This document shows, piece after piece, positions 1 to 8,233 of a stretch of 8,898 nt of DNA. A program made the translations under genes and the position numbers. Every line of letters begins with the position of its first letter. The first letter of the stretch is position 1. The notes under the pieces are model-generated. The model ran no database searches. It was not told where the DNA came from and saw nothing but the letters and a program-made list of their open reading frames with translations. This DNA comes from Planctomycetota bacterium (GTDB lineage: Bacteria; Planctomycetota; Planctomycetia; Planctomycetales; Planctomycetaceae), in the NCBI GenBank assembly GCA_024278285.1, contig JAJRTM010000543.1:1-8898 (forward strand), given 5' to 3'.

Positions 1-1
1 G

Positions 2-3000
2 CTCGGATTAACCGGACGTGAATTAACAGTCGATCTCAAGTGGAAAAATCCAACGGGGGAATATCGCCGTGGCATGAAAGCTGGCTACGATCTGTTTCCG
101 GAAGATCTTGTCGCGATTCTCAAAAAAGAACGGACCAAAGCGTTCAAGAAAAAAGAACGCGAACATCAGGCAGAACTGAAACGCAAACTCGCACAATGGG
201 ATACCGATCATCCGAAGCCGAACGCAGAACAGAAAAAAGATCGGCTCGAACTGAAAGCACAAATTGATCTGCTCGATGAAATGATCAAAGCGTATTCCGA
301 TCCCGGCCCTATTTATGATTGTCTCGTTTTTCATGACGGGAAACATTTCCGAGCCGTTGTCGATACCGATGCAGACGGAAACCTGGCCGAAGAATTGGTA
401 ATGACGAATTTTCGAGTCGAACGAAAATTCAGCACCTTTGCCGATCCGATCAACGTGAATTTTGGCGTTAACATTTATGAATCGGGAAAAGTTCTCTCGA
501 TTGTGACCGACACCGGCGCACATGGCACGCATGTTGCCGGGATTGTTTCTGCTTATTACCCGAACAAACCTGAATGGAACGGAGTCGCACCGGGGGCACA
601 AATTGTTTCCGTGAAAATTGGAGATACTCGACTGGGCGGCATGGAAACTGGTCCCGGTTTGGTTCGCGGTTTGAAAGCGGTCCTGGATAATCATTGTGAT
701 TTAATCAACATGAGTTACGGCGAACCAACTTCAACCCCGAATTTCGGACGCGTCGCCGAACTGTATGCGGAAATTGTGCAAGAGCATGATGTCATATTTG
801 TTTCCAGTGCAGGCAATGCGGGACCAGCTCTTTCGACGGTCGGTGGTCCGGGGGGAACAACTTCTGAATTGATCGGCGTCGGGGCTTATGTTTCTCCGGA
901 AATGATGCGGTCCGAATATTCGCTGCGTCAAAAACTGCCCGGCCTGCCTTATACCTGGACATCGCGCGGGCCGACATCCGACGGGGATCTCGGCGTTGAT
1001 ATTTTTGCCCCCGGCGGTGCGATTTCGCCCGTTCCCAACTGGACCCGTCAAGCGTCCCAGCAAATGAACGGGACTTCGATGGCTTCCCCGAATGCGTGTG
1101 GGAATATCGCGTTGATGCTCTCTGCTGCGAAGCAAAAGAAGGTTGCTTACACGCCCCACGCGGTACGAAAAGCGATTCAGAATACAGCCATTCCGGTAAA
1201 AGAGGCAGACGTTTTCGGTGCAGGACCGGGGCTGCTTCAAGTCGATAAAGCGTGGGGTTATCTGGTCGCGCATGCAGATTCGTACGCCCATCAACTTAAT
1301 TACAAATTGAGAGTCCCCGCTCTTCACAACGGACGCGGAATTTATTTGAGGGAAGCGTATCAAACAAAAGCAGCGACATCATTTCGAGTTTATATTTCAG
1401 CCAAGTTAAAAGAAAAGGCAACGATCAAACAACGGCTGGCTGTTTCTGAAACATTGACGATGAAATCAACAGCCGACTGGGTGCAATGTGGCGATTTACT
1501 TCACCTGACTCACGGCGGCAACCGTTTTGAAGTGCTTGTTGATCCGACAAAATTGAAGCCCGGCGTCCATTATGCGGAAGTGCAAGCTCGTGAAAAAGAT
1601 CAACCGGGCGGCCCGGTTTTCCGACTTCCTGTGACCGTCATTATTCCGCACACCAACCAGAAGAAAGTATCGAGAAAAGGATCGCTGAAGTGGGAAGAAG
1701 ATTTCGATCCTGGGATTGTTCATCGAAAATTCATCACTGTTCCCGAAGGAGCAACCTGGTGTGAACTGGAAATGATGTTGACGCAAACAGCGGATGTCAA
1801 ATTCTTCCGCATTCATACAATGCAGTTACTGGATGGACATCAGTTTGAAGATGCGGAATCGGGGACTTATTACAAACTGGTTCCCGATGTAAAAACCGTT
1901 CATTCATTTCCTGTGGTTGCCGGTCGCATGCTGGAAGTTGATCTGGCTCAGTATTGGTCGGTCCTGGGAAAGAGCCACGTCAAATATCGTTTGCGATTTC
2001 ATGGCAGCGAACCAGACAACCGTATTGTGACATTAAGTACCGGACAGGGAGGAACTGATATCACTTTGCGAAATATCCTGCCGGCTGAAAAGGTTTCTCC
2101 CAAAGGGACACTATCAACATTACGACAAATGATTTCACCAAAAAAACATGAGATTAAAGTATTGAACCGAGATCGCGATTTACTTCCCAATGGCGATTCA
2201 GTCAACGAATTAACCCTTCAGTACGAGTTGAAACTGACAGCCAAATCGCGTGTCACACTTCAAATCCAGGCTCTCGAAGATTTGTTGTACGATTCAACAA
2301 TCGGTTCTTATCTCTATCACATTTACGACAGTAACGACCGCCGAGTGACAACGAATGATATGTTCCCAGATCCGATTTCGCTCGACAAAGGAACGTATCA
2401 GATACACGTGATTTCCCGTCATCGAGATACCTCTGCTTTGGAACGATATAAATCGGTGCTACTCACGGTTGATCAACCATTGAGCAAACCGATTTCGTTG
2501 TCGTTCAAAACATCCAAAGCAGACGCCGCCGCCAAACGGGGCGGATCGGTTGCCGGGCTACTCCTGCCGGGAGAATCGAAAACATTCTATCTGGTAGAAC
2601 CAACCGGCTTACCGACTTCACTGAAAGCTGGAGATCTTCTTCTGGGGACAATCAAATTTTCCGCCAACGATCACGCCAGTACCAATTACCGAGTGGAGTA
2701 CCTTTATACGAAACCATCTGCAACAAAAACTCAGTCAAAAAACAGTGCAGCCGGGACGCTGGAAAAACAGATTCGTGCAGTAAAGCTGAAACATCTTGCG
2801 ACTCTCGATCCGCTGAAAGAGCCATTCAAAAAACTGTTTACTCAACTTCGCAAAGAAGATAACAAAGACCGCCAACCTTTGGTGGTTCGACTTGAAAAAC
2901 TCGACACCAAAGAAAAACGGAAAGATCGCCTCGATGAAATCATCAAAGCGGCTGATGAATTGATCGCCAGTTTCGATCAGCAGAAAATAGTCGCTTCTCT

Positions 3001-3445
3001 TGGCAAGCGAGTTCCCAAGGAAGATAAGGAAGCCAAAAAATCTCACGACGAAGCAGAAAAAGAAAAGAAGCAACTTGTCGATGCCTTGTACCGCAAAGCC
3101 AGAGCGATTGCTTACCGGGAACTGCCTGATGTAATCGCGAAGCATCCGATCAAAAATCAAAAAGAGCAGGATAAGCAATTTGAAGACGCTTACCAAGCGT
3201 TTGAAACTTGGGCCGATCCTACCGGCAGCGATTACTGGTTACTTGCAGTTCGCAAGAATCGCAGAGCAAAACATTTCGCAGCCGCAATTCAATCTCTGAA
3301 CAAAAACCTGAAAGAGTCATCGCCGCTGTTGCACTTCAAAAAACGCCGCGACATGTTTGAAAAACTCGGCTGGGACAACTGGAAAGCCTGGCAGCAACTA
3401 CAAATGCTCCTGAAATTCCCCAAACAGACACCGCCCTATAAATAG
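2..3445 (+). CDS. Tripeptidyl-peptidase II (subtilisin family S8), 5' end outside window
   Basis: This is a serine exopeptidase expected to remove tripeptides from free N-termini of peptides. The reading frame is open from base 2, so the first ATG at 74 is internal; the start and the catalytic Asp lie left of the window. Numbered from the ATG at 74, visible parts are: the catalytic His150 in GAHGTHVAG, the long insert between Asp and His typical of TPP II, Glu191 in METG, Glu217 in SYGE, oxyanion Asn248 in SSAGNAG and catalytic Ser335 in NGTSMASP. The TPP II-specific beta domain follows from about residue 540 (VPEGATW), and a charged, helical C-terminal region runs from about 890 to 1123 (LVDALYRKARA). 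About 1147 residues are visible; adding the roughly 90 expected upstream gives about 1240, close to human TPP II (1249). A signal peptide cannot be judged. The gene converges on the helicase gene. Family assignment is secure; activity is inferred. Confidence 0.95.
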   Translation, partial: LGLTGRELTVDLKWKNPTGEYRRGMKAGYDLFPEDLVAILKKERTKAFKKKEREHQAELKRKLAQWDTDHPKPNAEQKKDRLELKAQIDLLDEMIKAYSDPGPIYDCLVFHDGKHFRAVVDTDADGNLAEELVMTNFRVERKFSTFADPINVNFGVNIYESGKVLSIVTDTGAHGTHVAGIVSAYYPNKPEWNGVAPGAQIVSVKIGDTRLGGMETGPGLVRGLKAVLDNHCDLINMSYGEPTSTPNFGRVAELYAEIVQEHDVIFVSSAGNAGPALSTVGGPGGTTSELIGVGAYVSPEMMRSEYSLRQKLPGLPYTWTSRGPTSDGDLGVDIFAPGGAISPVPNWTRQASQQMNGTSMASPNACGNIALMLSAAKQKKVAYTPHAVRKAIQNTAIPVKEADVFGAGPGLLQVDKAWGYLVAHADSYAHQLNYKLRVPALHNGRGIYLREAYQTKAATSFRVYISAKLKEKATIKQRLAVSETLTMKSTADWVQCGDLLHLTHGGNRFEVLVDPTKLKPGVHYAEVQAREKDQPGGPVFRLPVTVIIPHTNQKKVSRKGSLKWEEDFDPGIVHRKFITVPEGATWCELEMMLTQTADVKFFRIHTMQLLDGHQFEDAESGTYYKLVPDVKTVHSFPVVAGRMLEVDLAQYWSVLGKSHVKYRLRFHGSEPDNRIVTLSTGQGGTDITLRNILPAEKVSPKGTLSTLRQMISPKKHEIKVLNRDRDLLPNGDSVNELTLQYELKLTAKSRVTLQIQALEDLLYDSTIGSYLYHIYDSNDRRVTTNDMFPDPISLDKGTYQIHVISRHRDTSALERYKSVLLTVDQPLSKPISLSFKTSKADAAAKRGGSVAGLLLPGESKTFYLVEPTGLPTSLKAGDLLLGTIKFSANDHASTNYRVEYLYTKPSATKTQSKNSAAGTLEKQIRAVKLKHLATLDPLKEPFKKLFTQLRKEDNKDRQPLVVRLEKLDTKEKRKDRLDEIIKAADELIASFDQQKIVASLGKRVPKEDKEAKKSHDEAEKEKKQLVDALYRKARAIAYRELPDVIAKHPIKNQKEQDKQFEDAYQAFETWADPTGSDYWLLAVRKNRRAKHFAAAIQSLNKNLKESSPLLHFKKRRDMFEKLGWDNWKAWQQLQMLLKFPKQTPPYK

Positions 3446-3483
3446 GGTTTGCTGATAAAGTATTTCACTCTGTTATTACTGTG

Positions 3484-3606
3484 TGAAGCGAAGTAGGGTC
3501 TGCTGTGCAGACCACGATGGAGAAAGATAAGTGCTATGATGGCAATGTATGTCTTGTAGGTGCAAGTTGCAATTGGTCTGCACAGCAAGCAGACCTTACT
3601 TCGCTG
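3484..3606. repeat. Long imperfect inverted repeat made of two hairpins, between convergent genes
   Basis: Each arm is itself palindromic. The left hairpin is GGTCTGC-TGT-GCAGACC (3497-3513) and the right is GGTCTGC, 7-base loop, GCAGACC (3575-3595). The outer flanks GCGAAGTA (3488-3495) and TACTTCGC (3597-3604) also pair, so the arms of about 30 bases mirror each other apart from a four-base insertion and one mismatch. The block begins about 40 bases after the TPP II stop and about 70 bases after the helicase stop on the other strand. It could act as a two-way transcription stop, but there is no T-run behind either hairpin. It could equally be a dispersed palindromic repeat of the REP or MITE kind. 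The pairing is seen directly; the role is inferred. Confidence 0.7.
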
Positions 3607-3676
3607 AATATCTCAATCTTCAAACGGGTCGGATGATTTGTCTGATTCACCTCTTCGTAAAGGGATCAAAGAACAA

Positions 3677-4810
3677 TCAGTCAGTCAGTTCGTATTCGGG
3701 AATCATGCGATTCACCAGCATTTCGATGCGTGTCAATTCATCGCCCTGCTCTTTGGTGACAAAGGTAAATGCTTTTCCCAGGAACTCCGAAGAGAGCCTT
3801 CCTGCCCGTCCGATTCGATGCACGTAATCGTCGGAATGTTCGGGGATATCATAGTTAATGATGTGCGAAATTCCGCCGACATCGATGCCACGTCCGACAA
3901 TATCGGTGGCGACAAGTAAACGGACTTTCCCATCACGAAATTGTTGCATCACACGATCTCGCTTCGTTTGAGGCAAATCGCCATGGAGTGCTGCGACGCT
4001 ATCCAAGCGTGTGCGAAACTTATTGTAAAGTAGATCAGCTTTTCGCTTCGTTCGGCAAAAAACAATGACCTGCCTGGGCTTTTCAACGGAGAGTAATTTA
4101 ATCAGGAAAGGAAATTTTTTATGTTCATCGACCGTGCAATAATACTGGTCAACCGACGAAGCGGTCACGTTCTCGCCGGACAGATCGATTCGAATCGGCT
4201 CTCTCATAAACCGCTGAGCAATCCGTTCAACATCATCAGGAATGGTTGCAGAAAGCAGTAGCGTCTGCCTTTGTTTCGGACAACGCTTCAAAATGAATTC
4301 CATATCGGGCCGAAAACCGATATCAAGCATTCGGTCCGCCTCGTCCAGTACGACCGTATTCAGATTATCGAAAGAGAGAATGCCTCGCTTATGTAAGTCA
4401 ATTATCCGGCCAGGCGTGCCGACAACAATATCAACGCCCCGTTCAATTTTCTGAGCCTGGGTTCTTAGCGGACGCCCTCCCACAACGACAACAATTTCCA
4501 GCTTACCACCCGATGCAATATGCTTCGTTTCCTGGGCAACCTGTTCTGATAATTCGCGAGTCGGGCACAACACAAGTGCTTGCGGGTGCTGCTGCGATTC
4601 TTCCTTCTTTTCCAGAATCGGTAACATAAACGCGGCTGTCTTACCGGTACCGGTTTGAGATTGTCCTAAACAATCTTGACCTTTCAAAGCAGGAGGCAGA
4701 AACTTCTCCTGAATCGGGCTGGGATGCTCGTAACCAATTTCTTCCAGGCGGGCAACGCATTCATCGCTCAAGCCCAAATCTGCAAAACTGCACTTCGTTG
4801 AATCAAACAA
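3677..4810 (-). CDS. DEAD-box ATP-dependent RNA helicase, minimal core
   Basis: This protein of 377 residues is expected to unwind short RNA duplexes or remodel RNA-protein complexes using ATP, in the cytoplasm. All core motifs are visible in order: Q motif with Phe9 and Gln34, motif I SQTGTGKT (51-58), Ia PTRELSEQ (83-90), TPGR (132-135), motif II DEAD (156-159), motif III SAT (187-189), motif [10 protein letters not shown] (248-255), motif [12 protein letters not shown] (301-311) and motif [10 protein letters not shown] (331-338). The protein ends soon after the second RecA-like domain, so the basic C-terminal tail usual in RhlE, DeaD or SrmB is absent and the exact subfamily is uncertain; RhlE-like is my best guess. 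The start is TTG at 4810, supported by GGAG six bases upstream (4817-4820) and an in-frame stop just before with no ATG between. It lies 185 bases downstream of ftsH. Confidence 0.95.
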   Translation of the reverse strand: MFDSTKCSFADLGLSDECVARLEEIGYEHPSPIQEKFLPPALKGQDCLGQSQTGTGKTAAFMLPILEKKEESQQHPQALVLCPTRELSEQVAQETKHIASGGKLEIVVVVGGRPLRTQAQKIERGVDIVVGTPGRIIDLHKRGILSFDNLNTVVLDEADRMLDIGFRPDMEFILKRCPKQRQTLLLSATIPDDVERIAQRFMREPIRIDLSGENVTASSVDQYYCTVDEHKKFPFLIKLLSVEKPRQVIVFCRTKRKADLLYNKFRTRLDSVAALHGDLPQTKRDRVMQQFRDGKVRLLVATDIVGRGIDVGGISHIINYDIPEHSDDYVHRIGRAGRLSSEFLGKAFTFVTKEQGDELTRIEMLVNRMIPEYELTD

Positions 4811-4820
4811 ACGTAACTCC
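4811..4820 (-). promoter_or_regulatory. Ribosome binding site fixing a TTG start (helicase)
   Basis: On the minus strand GGAG (4820-4817) is followed by a six-base spacer and then TTG at 4810-4808. The next in-frame codons upstream lead to a TAA at 4837-4835 without an ATG or GTG, so TTG is the only reasonable start. Confidence 0.65.
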
Positions 4821-4917
4821 GTATTCTTATAAATTTAACAACCTGTATTACTAACGGTAAAAGTTTACGAACGGTTCGCAAATATCAGAAAAATATCATA
4901 TTGGTTACGGCGGTCGG

Positions 4918-4960
4918 AACAGACCAGCTGTGCTGGGTAAGGTCCGCAGCGCGGCCTGTT
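4918..4960. repeat. Imperfect palindromic block, possible three-way junction
   Basis: Two hairpins stand side by side: CCAGC-TGT-GCTGG (4924-4936), and GGTCCGC-AGC-GCGGCC (4941-4956), which pairs with one bulged T. An outer stem of AACAG (4918-4922) with CTGTT (4956-4960) can enclose both, except for one shared base. The GTAAGGTC-pyrimidine-GC word at 4937-4947 matches the right arm of the repeat at 3575-3600 read on the other strand, and the TGT loop matches the left hairpin at 3504-3506. It therefore looks like a diverged relative of the same element. It lies between ftsH and the helicase gene. Confidence 0.45.
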
Positions 4961-4963
4961 GTT

Positions 4964-4994
4964 GACATAAAATAATACTTGTTTCGCAACAAGT
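4964..4994 (-). terminator. Possible weak intrinsic terminator after ftsH
   Basis: Read on the minus strand, the ftsH TAG (4998-4996) is followed after one base by ACTTGTT, a four-base loop GCGA, and AACAAGT-type pairing (stem arms 4994-4988 and 4983-4977). This is a perfect seven-base stem, then ATTATTTTATG. The stem is AT-rich and the T-run is broken, so it may be inefficient. Confidence 0.4.
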
Positions 4995-4995
4995 C

Positions 4996-6981
4996 CTAGG
5001 TTTCTTTCTCGTTCTTTTTTGAATCTTTCACACCAAGAATGGCTTCCAGTTCCTCGGTATCGAGAATTTCATTACTGACAAGTTCTTCTGATACTTCATC
5101 GAGTTTATCACGATGCTCATTCAAAATGGAAAAGGCTCGCTCGGAAGCGGCGAATAACACCCGTTGAATTTCCTGATCCACCAGATGTGCTGTCGCATCG
5201 CTGTAGGTTCGCATTTCGTGAATTTCTTTTCCCAGAAACGGATCATCTTCAGCATGACTAAACGCAGCCGGGCCAATCGTTTCGCTCATTCCCCAATGAG
5301 AAACCATTTTGCGAGCCAGATCGGTTGCCCGTTTCAAATCGTCGGAAGCATTCGCGGTGTATTCATCGAAAACAAGTTTCTCAGCCGCCCGGCCCCCCAG
5401 CATCATTGCCAATTGTTGATGCAAACGCTGTTCGCCGACACTGTGACGTTCTTCATCGGGACGCAGTTGCGTCACTCCCAATGCTCGCCCACGAGGCACG
5501 ATTGTCACTTTATGAACCGGATCAAGTTCATCCAACATCCAGGCAACCAGCGCGTGTCCCGCTTCATGGTAAGCGGTCATCACCTTCTCTTTATCTGAAA
5601 GAACTTCTTCCCGCTTAATCCCCATGAGCACTCGATCAGAAGCTGCTTCAAAATCTTCCTGATCAACGGCAGATTTTCCGGTGCGTGTTGCATGCAGAGC
5701 AGCTTCGTTGACCAGATTTTTCAAGTCTGCGCCAGAGAAGCCAATCGTACTGGCCGCAATTTTCGCAAGATCAACATCATCAGCTAGCGGCACTTTTCGA
5801 CTATGAACCTTCAAGATCCCAATACGCCCCTGCTTGGTCGGCAGATCAACCATTATATGTCGGTCAAATCGCCCCGGCCTGGTTAATGCACGATCAAGCA
5901 CATCGGGCCGGTTAGTCGCTGCGATGACAACAACCGCGTCCGACTGTTGAAAGCCATCCATTTCGCTGAGAATCTGATTCAGCGTCTGCTCACGTTCATC
6001 GTGACCGCCGCCGAATCCGGCTCCGCGCATTCGACCAACCGCATCAATTTCATCGATAAAGATAATACAGGGTGCATTCTTTTTTGCCGTGCGAAACAAA
6101 TCACGAACACGGCTCGCCCCGACCCCCACAAACATTTGAATAAATTCAGAACCGTTAATCGAATAGAAAGGGACTTCCGCTTCGCCAGCCGTCGCGCGAG
6201 CCATCAACGTTTTCCCGGTTCCGGGAGCCCCCATCAATAACACACCTTTAGGAATGAGCGCTCCCAATCGCTGAAACTTCGCTGGATTTTTCAGAAATTC
6301 GACCACTTCCTGAAGTTCCGTTTTCGGTTGCTCCATCCCTGCGACATCATCAAAAGTCGTTTGCTTATCAGAAGGGAGAAACTCACGGGCAGGACTTTTC
6401 GTAAAGCTGCCAAACATTCCACCAGAAGACATCGGGTCGGAAGAACGACGCATAATGAAAAAGAAGAACAACATCAGCAGAATCAATCCGCCAAACCAAA
6501 TCAACATCTGCATCGCTGGCGAAAGATGGGTCGTGTCATCTTCAAAATTAACATTATTTGCCGAAAGTTTATCAAGAAGACGATCACTTTCGAATTGCGG
6601 AATCTGTGCCCGAAAACCTTCCTTCAATTTAAGTTCCGGCTTCTTGGCGTCTTTCTTAGGATGTTCCGGGATTTTTTTCCATTTCCCAAGTAGCGAGATG
6701 CCGCGAATTTTCACATCCTTCACGTTATCGAGTTCAAGCTGTTTCCAGAAAAAACCGTACTCGACTTTATCTCCCTCATCCCCTTTGCCTGCAAAAAAGA
6801 TCATCGCCACCGCGACACCAACCAGCATAATCATCAACCAGGGAATGGATGAAGGCGAGCCGGATTTCTTTTTCGATCCCTTTGAGTCCTCTCCACTTGA
6901 TTGATTCGTTTCCTGCGGAGAAGAATTTTGCCCCGCAGATGGATCGGCTTGCTCTTGATCTTCACTATAAAAATTATTCAT
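4996..6981 (-). CDS. ftsH: ATP-dependent zinc metalloprotease FtsH
   Basis: This inner-membrane AAA+ protease degrades misfolded membrane proteins and selected regulators as a hexamer. From the ATG at 6981 it has 661 residues. Visible in order are: a hydrophilic Ser/Gln/Glu/Lys-rich tail (about 1-45), a first membrane segment (about 46-64), a periplasmic domain (about 65-155), a second membrane segment (about 157-177), Walker A GAPGTGKT (251-258), pore loop FVGVG (284-288), Walker B FIDEID (308-313), a second region of homology with ATNRPD and RPGRFDR (355-374, arginine finger), zinc site HEAGH (472-476) and the third zinc ligand Asp548 in ASDDL. A GTG at 7047 would add 22 residues, but that stretch is AT-rich and lacks a ribosome binding site, and a TAA lies two codons upstream of it. 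I prefer ATG, although its own binding site is also weak. Nothing catalytic is missing. Confidence 0.97.
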   Translation of the reverse strand: MNNFYSEDQEQADPSAGQNSSPQETNQSSGEDSKGSKKKSGSPSSIPWLMIMLVGVAVAMIFFAGKGDEGDKVEYGFFWKQLELDNVKDVKIRGISLLGKWKKIPEHPKKDAKKPELKLKEGFRAQIPQFESDRLLDKLSANNVNFEDDTTHLSPAMQMLIWFGGLILLMLFFFFIMRRSSDPMSSGGMFGSFTKSPAREFLPSDKQTTFDDVAGMEQPKTELQEVVEFLKNPAKFQRLGALIPKGVLLMGAPGTGKTLMARATAGEAEVPFYSINGSEFIQMFVGVGASRVRDLFRTAKKNAPCIIFIDEIDAVGRMRGAGFGGGHDEREQTLNQILSEMDGFQQSDAVVVIAATNRPDVLDRALTRPGRFDRHIMVDLPTKQGRIGILKVHSRKVPLADDVDLAKIAASTIGFSGADLKNLVNEAALHATRTGKSAVDQEDFEAASDRVLMGIKREEVLSDKEKVMTAYHEAGHALVAWMLDELDPVHKVTIVPRGRALGVTQLRPDEERHSVGEQRLHQQLAMMLGGRAAEKLVFDEYTANASDDLKRATDLARKMVSHWGMSETIGPAAFSHAEDDPFLGKEIHEMRTYSDATAHLVDQEIQRVLFAASERAFSILNEHRDKLDEVSEELVSNEILDTEELEAILGVKDSKKNEKET

Positions 6982-7095
6982 CCCGAAACTTATTTCCAAT
7001 TGTTGTTTTATATGTTCTAAATAAAGTAGCAGGTCGCGACGTGACACACTTTACAGCGATTATGTTACCCGCCCAATTTTCTGGTACGGCTTTCT

Positions 7096-7118
7096 GCCGC
7101 GTCTACAACTCACACGGC
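7096..7118 (-). other. Weak stem-loop after the glycosyltransferase gene
   Basis: Seven bases (7112-7118) can pair with 7096-7102, including one G-T pair, around a nine-base loop, starting seven bases after the glycosyltransferase stop. No T-run follows, so a terminator role is doubtful. Confidence 0.25.
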
Positions 7119-7124
7119 CTGCCT

Positions 7125-7958
7125 TCAATCTGCAAGCCCATACCGCACGATGCAGTACAACGCTTTGAAACCATCACGCCAGCCAATTTTCTTGCCTTCC
7201 TCATAGGTTCGCCCTGCATAACCAATCGACATTTCATAGACCTGATACTTTCGACGAGCAATTCTCGCCGTTATTTCAGGTTCGAAACCGAAGCGATTCT
7301 GTTTCAAACGGGGCGTAATTTCTTTCAGCACTTCTTTTTTGAAAACCTTGTAGCAAGTTTCCATATCGGTCAAATTCAAATTGGTGAAACAGTTAGAAAG
7401 CTGAGTTAGAAAATTGTTCCCCAGGTAATGCCAATAATAAAGCACTCGGTGAGGTTGATCCCCTAAAAAGCGGCTGCCGTAAACAACATCTGCTTCTCCA
7501 ATAATAATGGGCTTCAACAATCGCGGGTACTCCTGCGGATTGTACTCCATGTCTGCATCTTGAATGATCACAATATCGCCGGTCGCATGCTCAAAGCCTG
7601 TTCGAAGTGCCGCCCCTTTTCCCTGATTCTTTTCATGGTAAGCGAACACAAAACGATTATAGGAATCTTCAGGTTCACCCGCCGCTTCTTTTTCCATCTG
7701 TTGAAGCAAATCGCGCGTACCATCTTGGCTGCAATCATCAACCAGAATAATCTGCTTGCGAATTGGCACCTCTTGAATCTTTTCCAAAATCAGGTGCAGC
7801 GATTCCTTCTCGTTATAAACAGGCACGACAACGCTAAGCAGCAGATCGTCCGGGATCTCATAAAACCCCAAATTCTCACACGCCGTTTTCCCCAGAATTC
7901 CTTCCAGCTTTGTCAACCAGGCTTTCGTATAGGGAACGCCAGCATCTCCGGATTCCAT
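7125..7958 (-). CDS. Family 2 glycosyltransferase, dolichol-phosphate-mannose-synthase-like
   Basis: The protein is expected to move a sugar from a nucleotide donor to a lipid phosphate or other acceptor at the cytoplasmic face of the membrane; the real sugar and acceptor cannot be read from the sequence. From the ATG at 7958 it has 277 residues: about 40 N-terminal residues of unknown role, then the GT-A fold with VVVPVYNE (43-50), VDD (73-75), GKGAALRTG (114-122), the metal-binding DAD (134-136), GSRFLG (161-166), [10 protein letters not shown] (197-206) and [12 protein letters not shown] (223-234). No membrane segment is seen, unlike the two-domain polyisoprenyl glycosyltransferases with a C-terminal membrane part. 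The ATG has GGAAG seven bases upstream (7966-7970). An in-frame TTG at 8003 would add 15 residues but has no binding site. It lies about 145 bases upstream of ftsH on the same strand, with no other cell-envelope sugar genes visible nearby. Confidence 0.9.
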   Translation of the reverse strand: MESGDAGVPYTKAWLTKLEGILGKTACENLGFYEIPDDLLLSVVVPVYNEKESLHLILEKIQEVPIRKQIILVDDCSQDGTRDLLQQMEKEAAGEPEDSYNRFVFAYHEKNQGKGAALRTGFEHATGDIVIIQDADMEYNPQEYPRLLKPIIIGEADVVYGSRFLGDQPHRVLYYWHYLGNNFLTQLSNCFTNLNLTDMETCYKVFKKEVLKEITPRLKQNRFGFEPEITARIARRKYQVYEMSIGYAGRTYEEGKKIGWRDGFKALYCIVRYGLAD

Positions 7959-7970
7959 ACCACTGCTTCC
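7959..7970 (-). promoter_or_regulatory. Ribosome binding site favouring the ATG start of the glycosyltransferase
   Basis: GGAAG (7970-7966) stands seven bases before the ATG at 7958. The alternative TTG at 8003 has no purine-rich stretch at a suitable distance. Confidence 0.5.
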
Positions 7971-8040
7971 ATTTATATCCAATGATAAAAAACCCGATAA
8001 CAAAATCAGACTTGGCTACCGAGTTATGATTTCACAAAAA

Positions 8041-8068
8041 TGATGAGATTGATATACCAGCCTCATCA
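8041..8068. repeat. Perfect 7-base inverted repeat upstream of the glycosyltransferase gene
   Basis: TGATGAG (8041-8047) and CTCATCA (8062-8068) are exact reverse complements separated by 14 bases, about 85 bases upstream of the glycosyltransferase start. It could be an operator or a weak hairpin. It lacks a T-run on either strand. Chance occurrence is possible. Confidence 0.35.
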
Positions 8069-8233
8069 AAGCAATGGAATTCTAAGCTGAAACATCCTTT
8101 CAGGCAACTATCCCGAAAGAATATCTCTCACAACAGAAAAAGCAGTGGCTTACATCGAGGGACTGGCTTAAAGAAACCCCTGAATGTCTCGAACCAGGAA
8201 AGAAGTCTTCATCGCCAATTTCGAAATGTACAG

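Noticed and set aside
23..694. Minus-strand frame of 223 codons
   Set aside because: It lies fully inside the TPP II gene on the opposite strand, has no motif and low-complexity Phe-rich stretches that mirror Lys/Glu codons of the real gene.
3484..3606. Insertion sequence
   Set aside because: The inverted repeat encloses only about 60 bases and no transposase; no clear target duplication is seen.
3676..3690. Short CAGT tandem at the helicase 3' end
   Set aside because: Three to four units only, partly coding, no sign of a functional repeat.
5164..5618. Overlapping plus-strand frames opposite ftsH
   Set aside because: They are antisense to the highly conserved protease domain and show no recognisable protein features.
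6982..7046. TATAAA box upstream of ftsH as promoter
   Set aside because: No acceptable -35 hexamer stands 16 to 18 bases before it, and no CIRCE-type heat-shock repeat is present.
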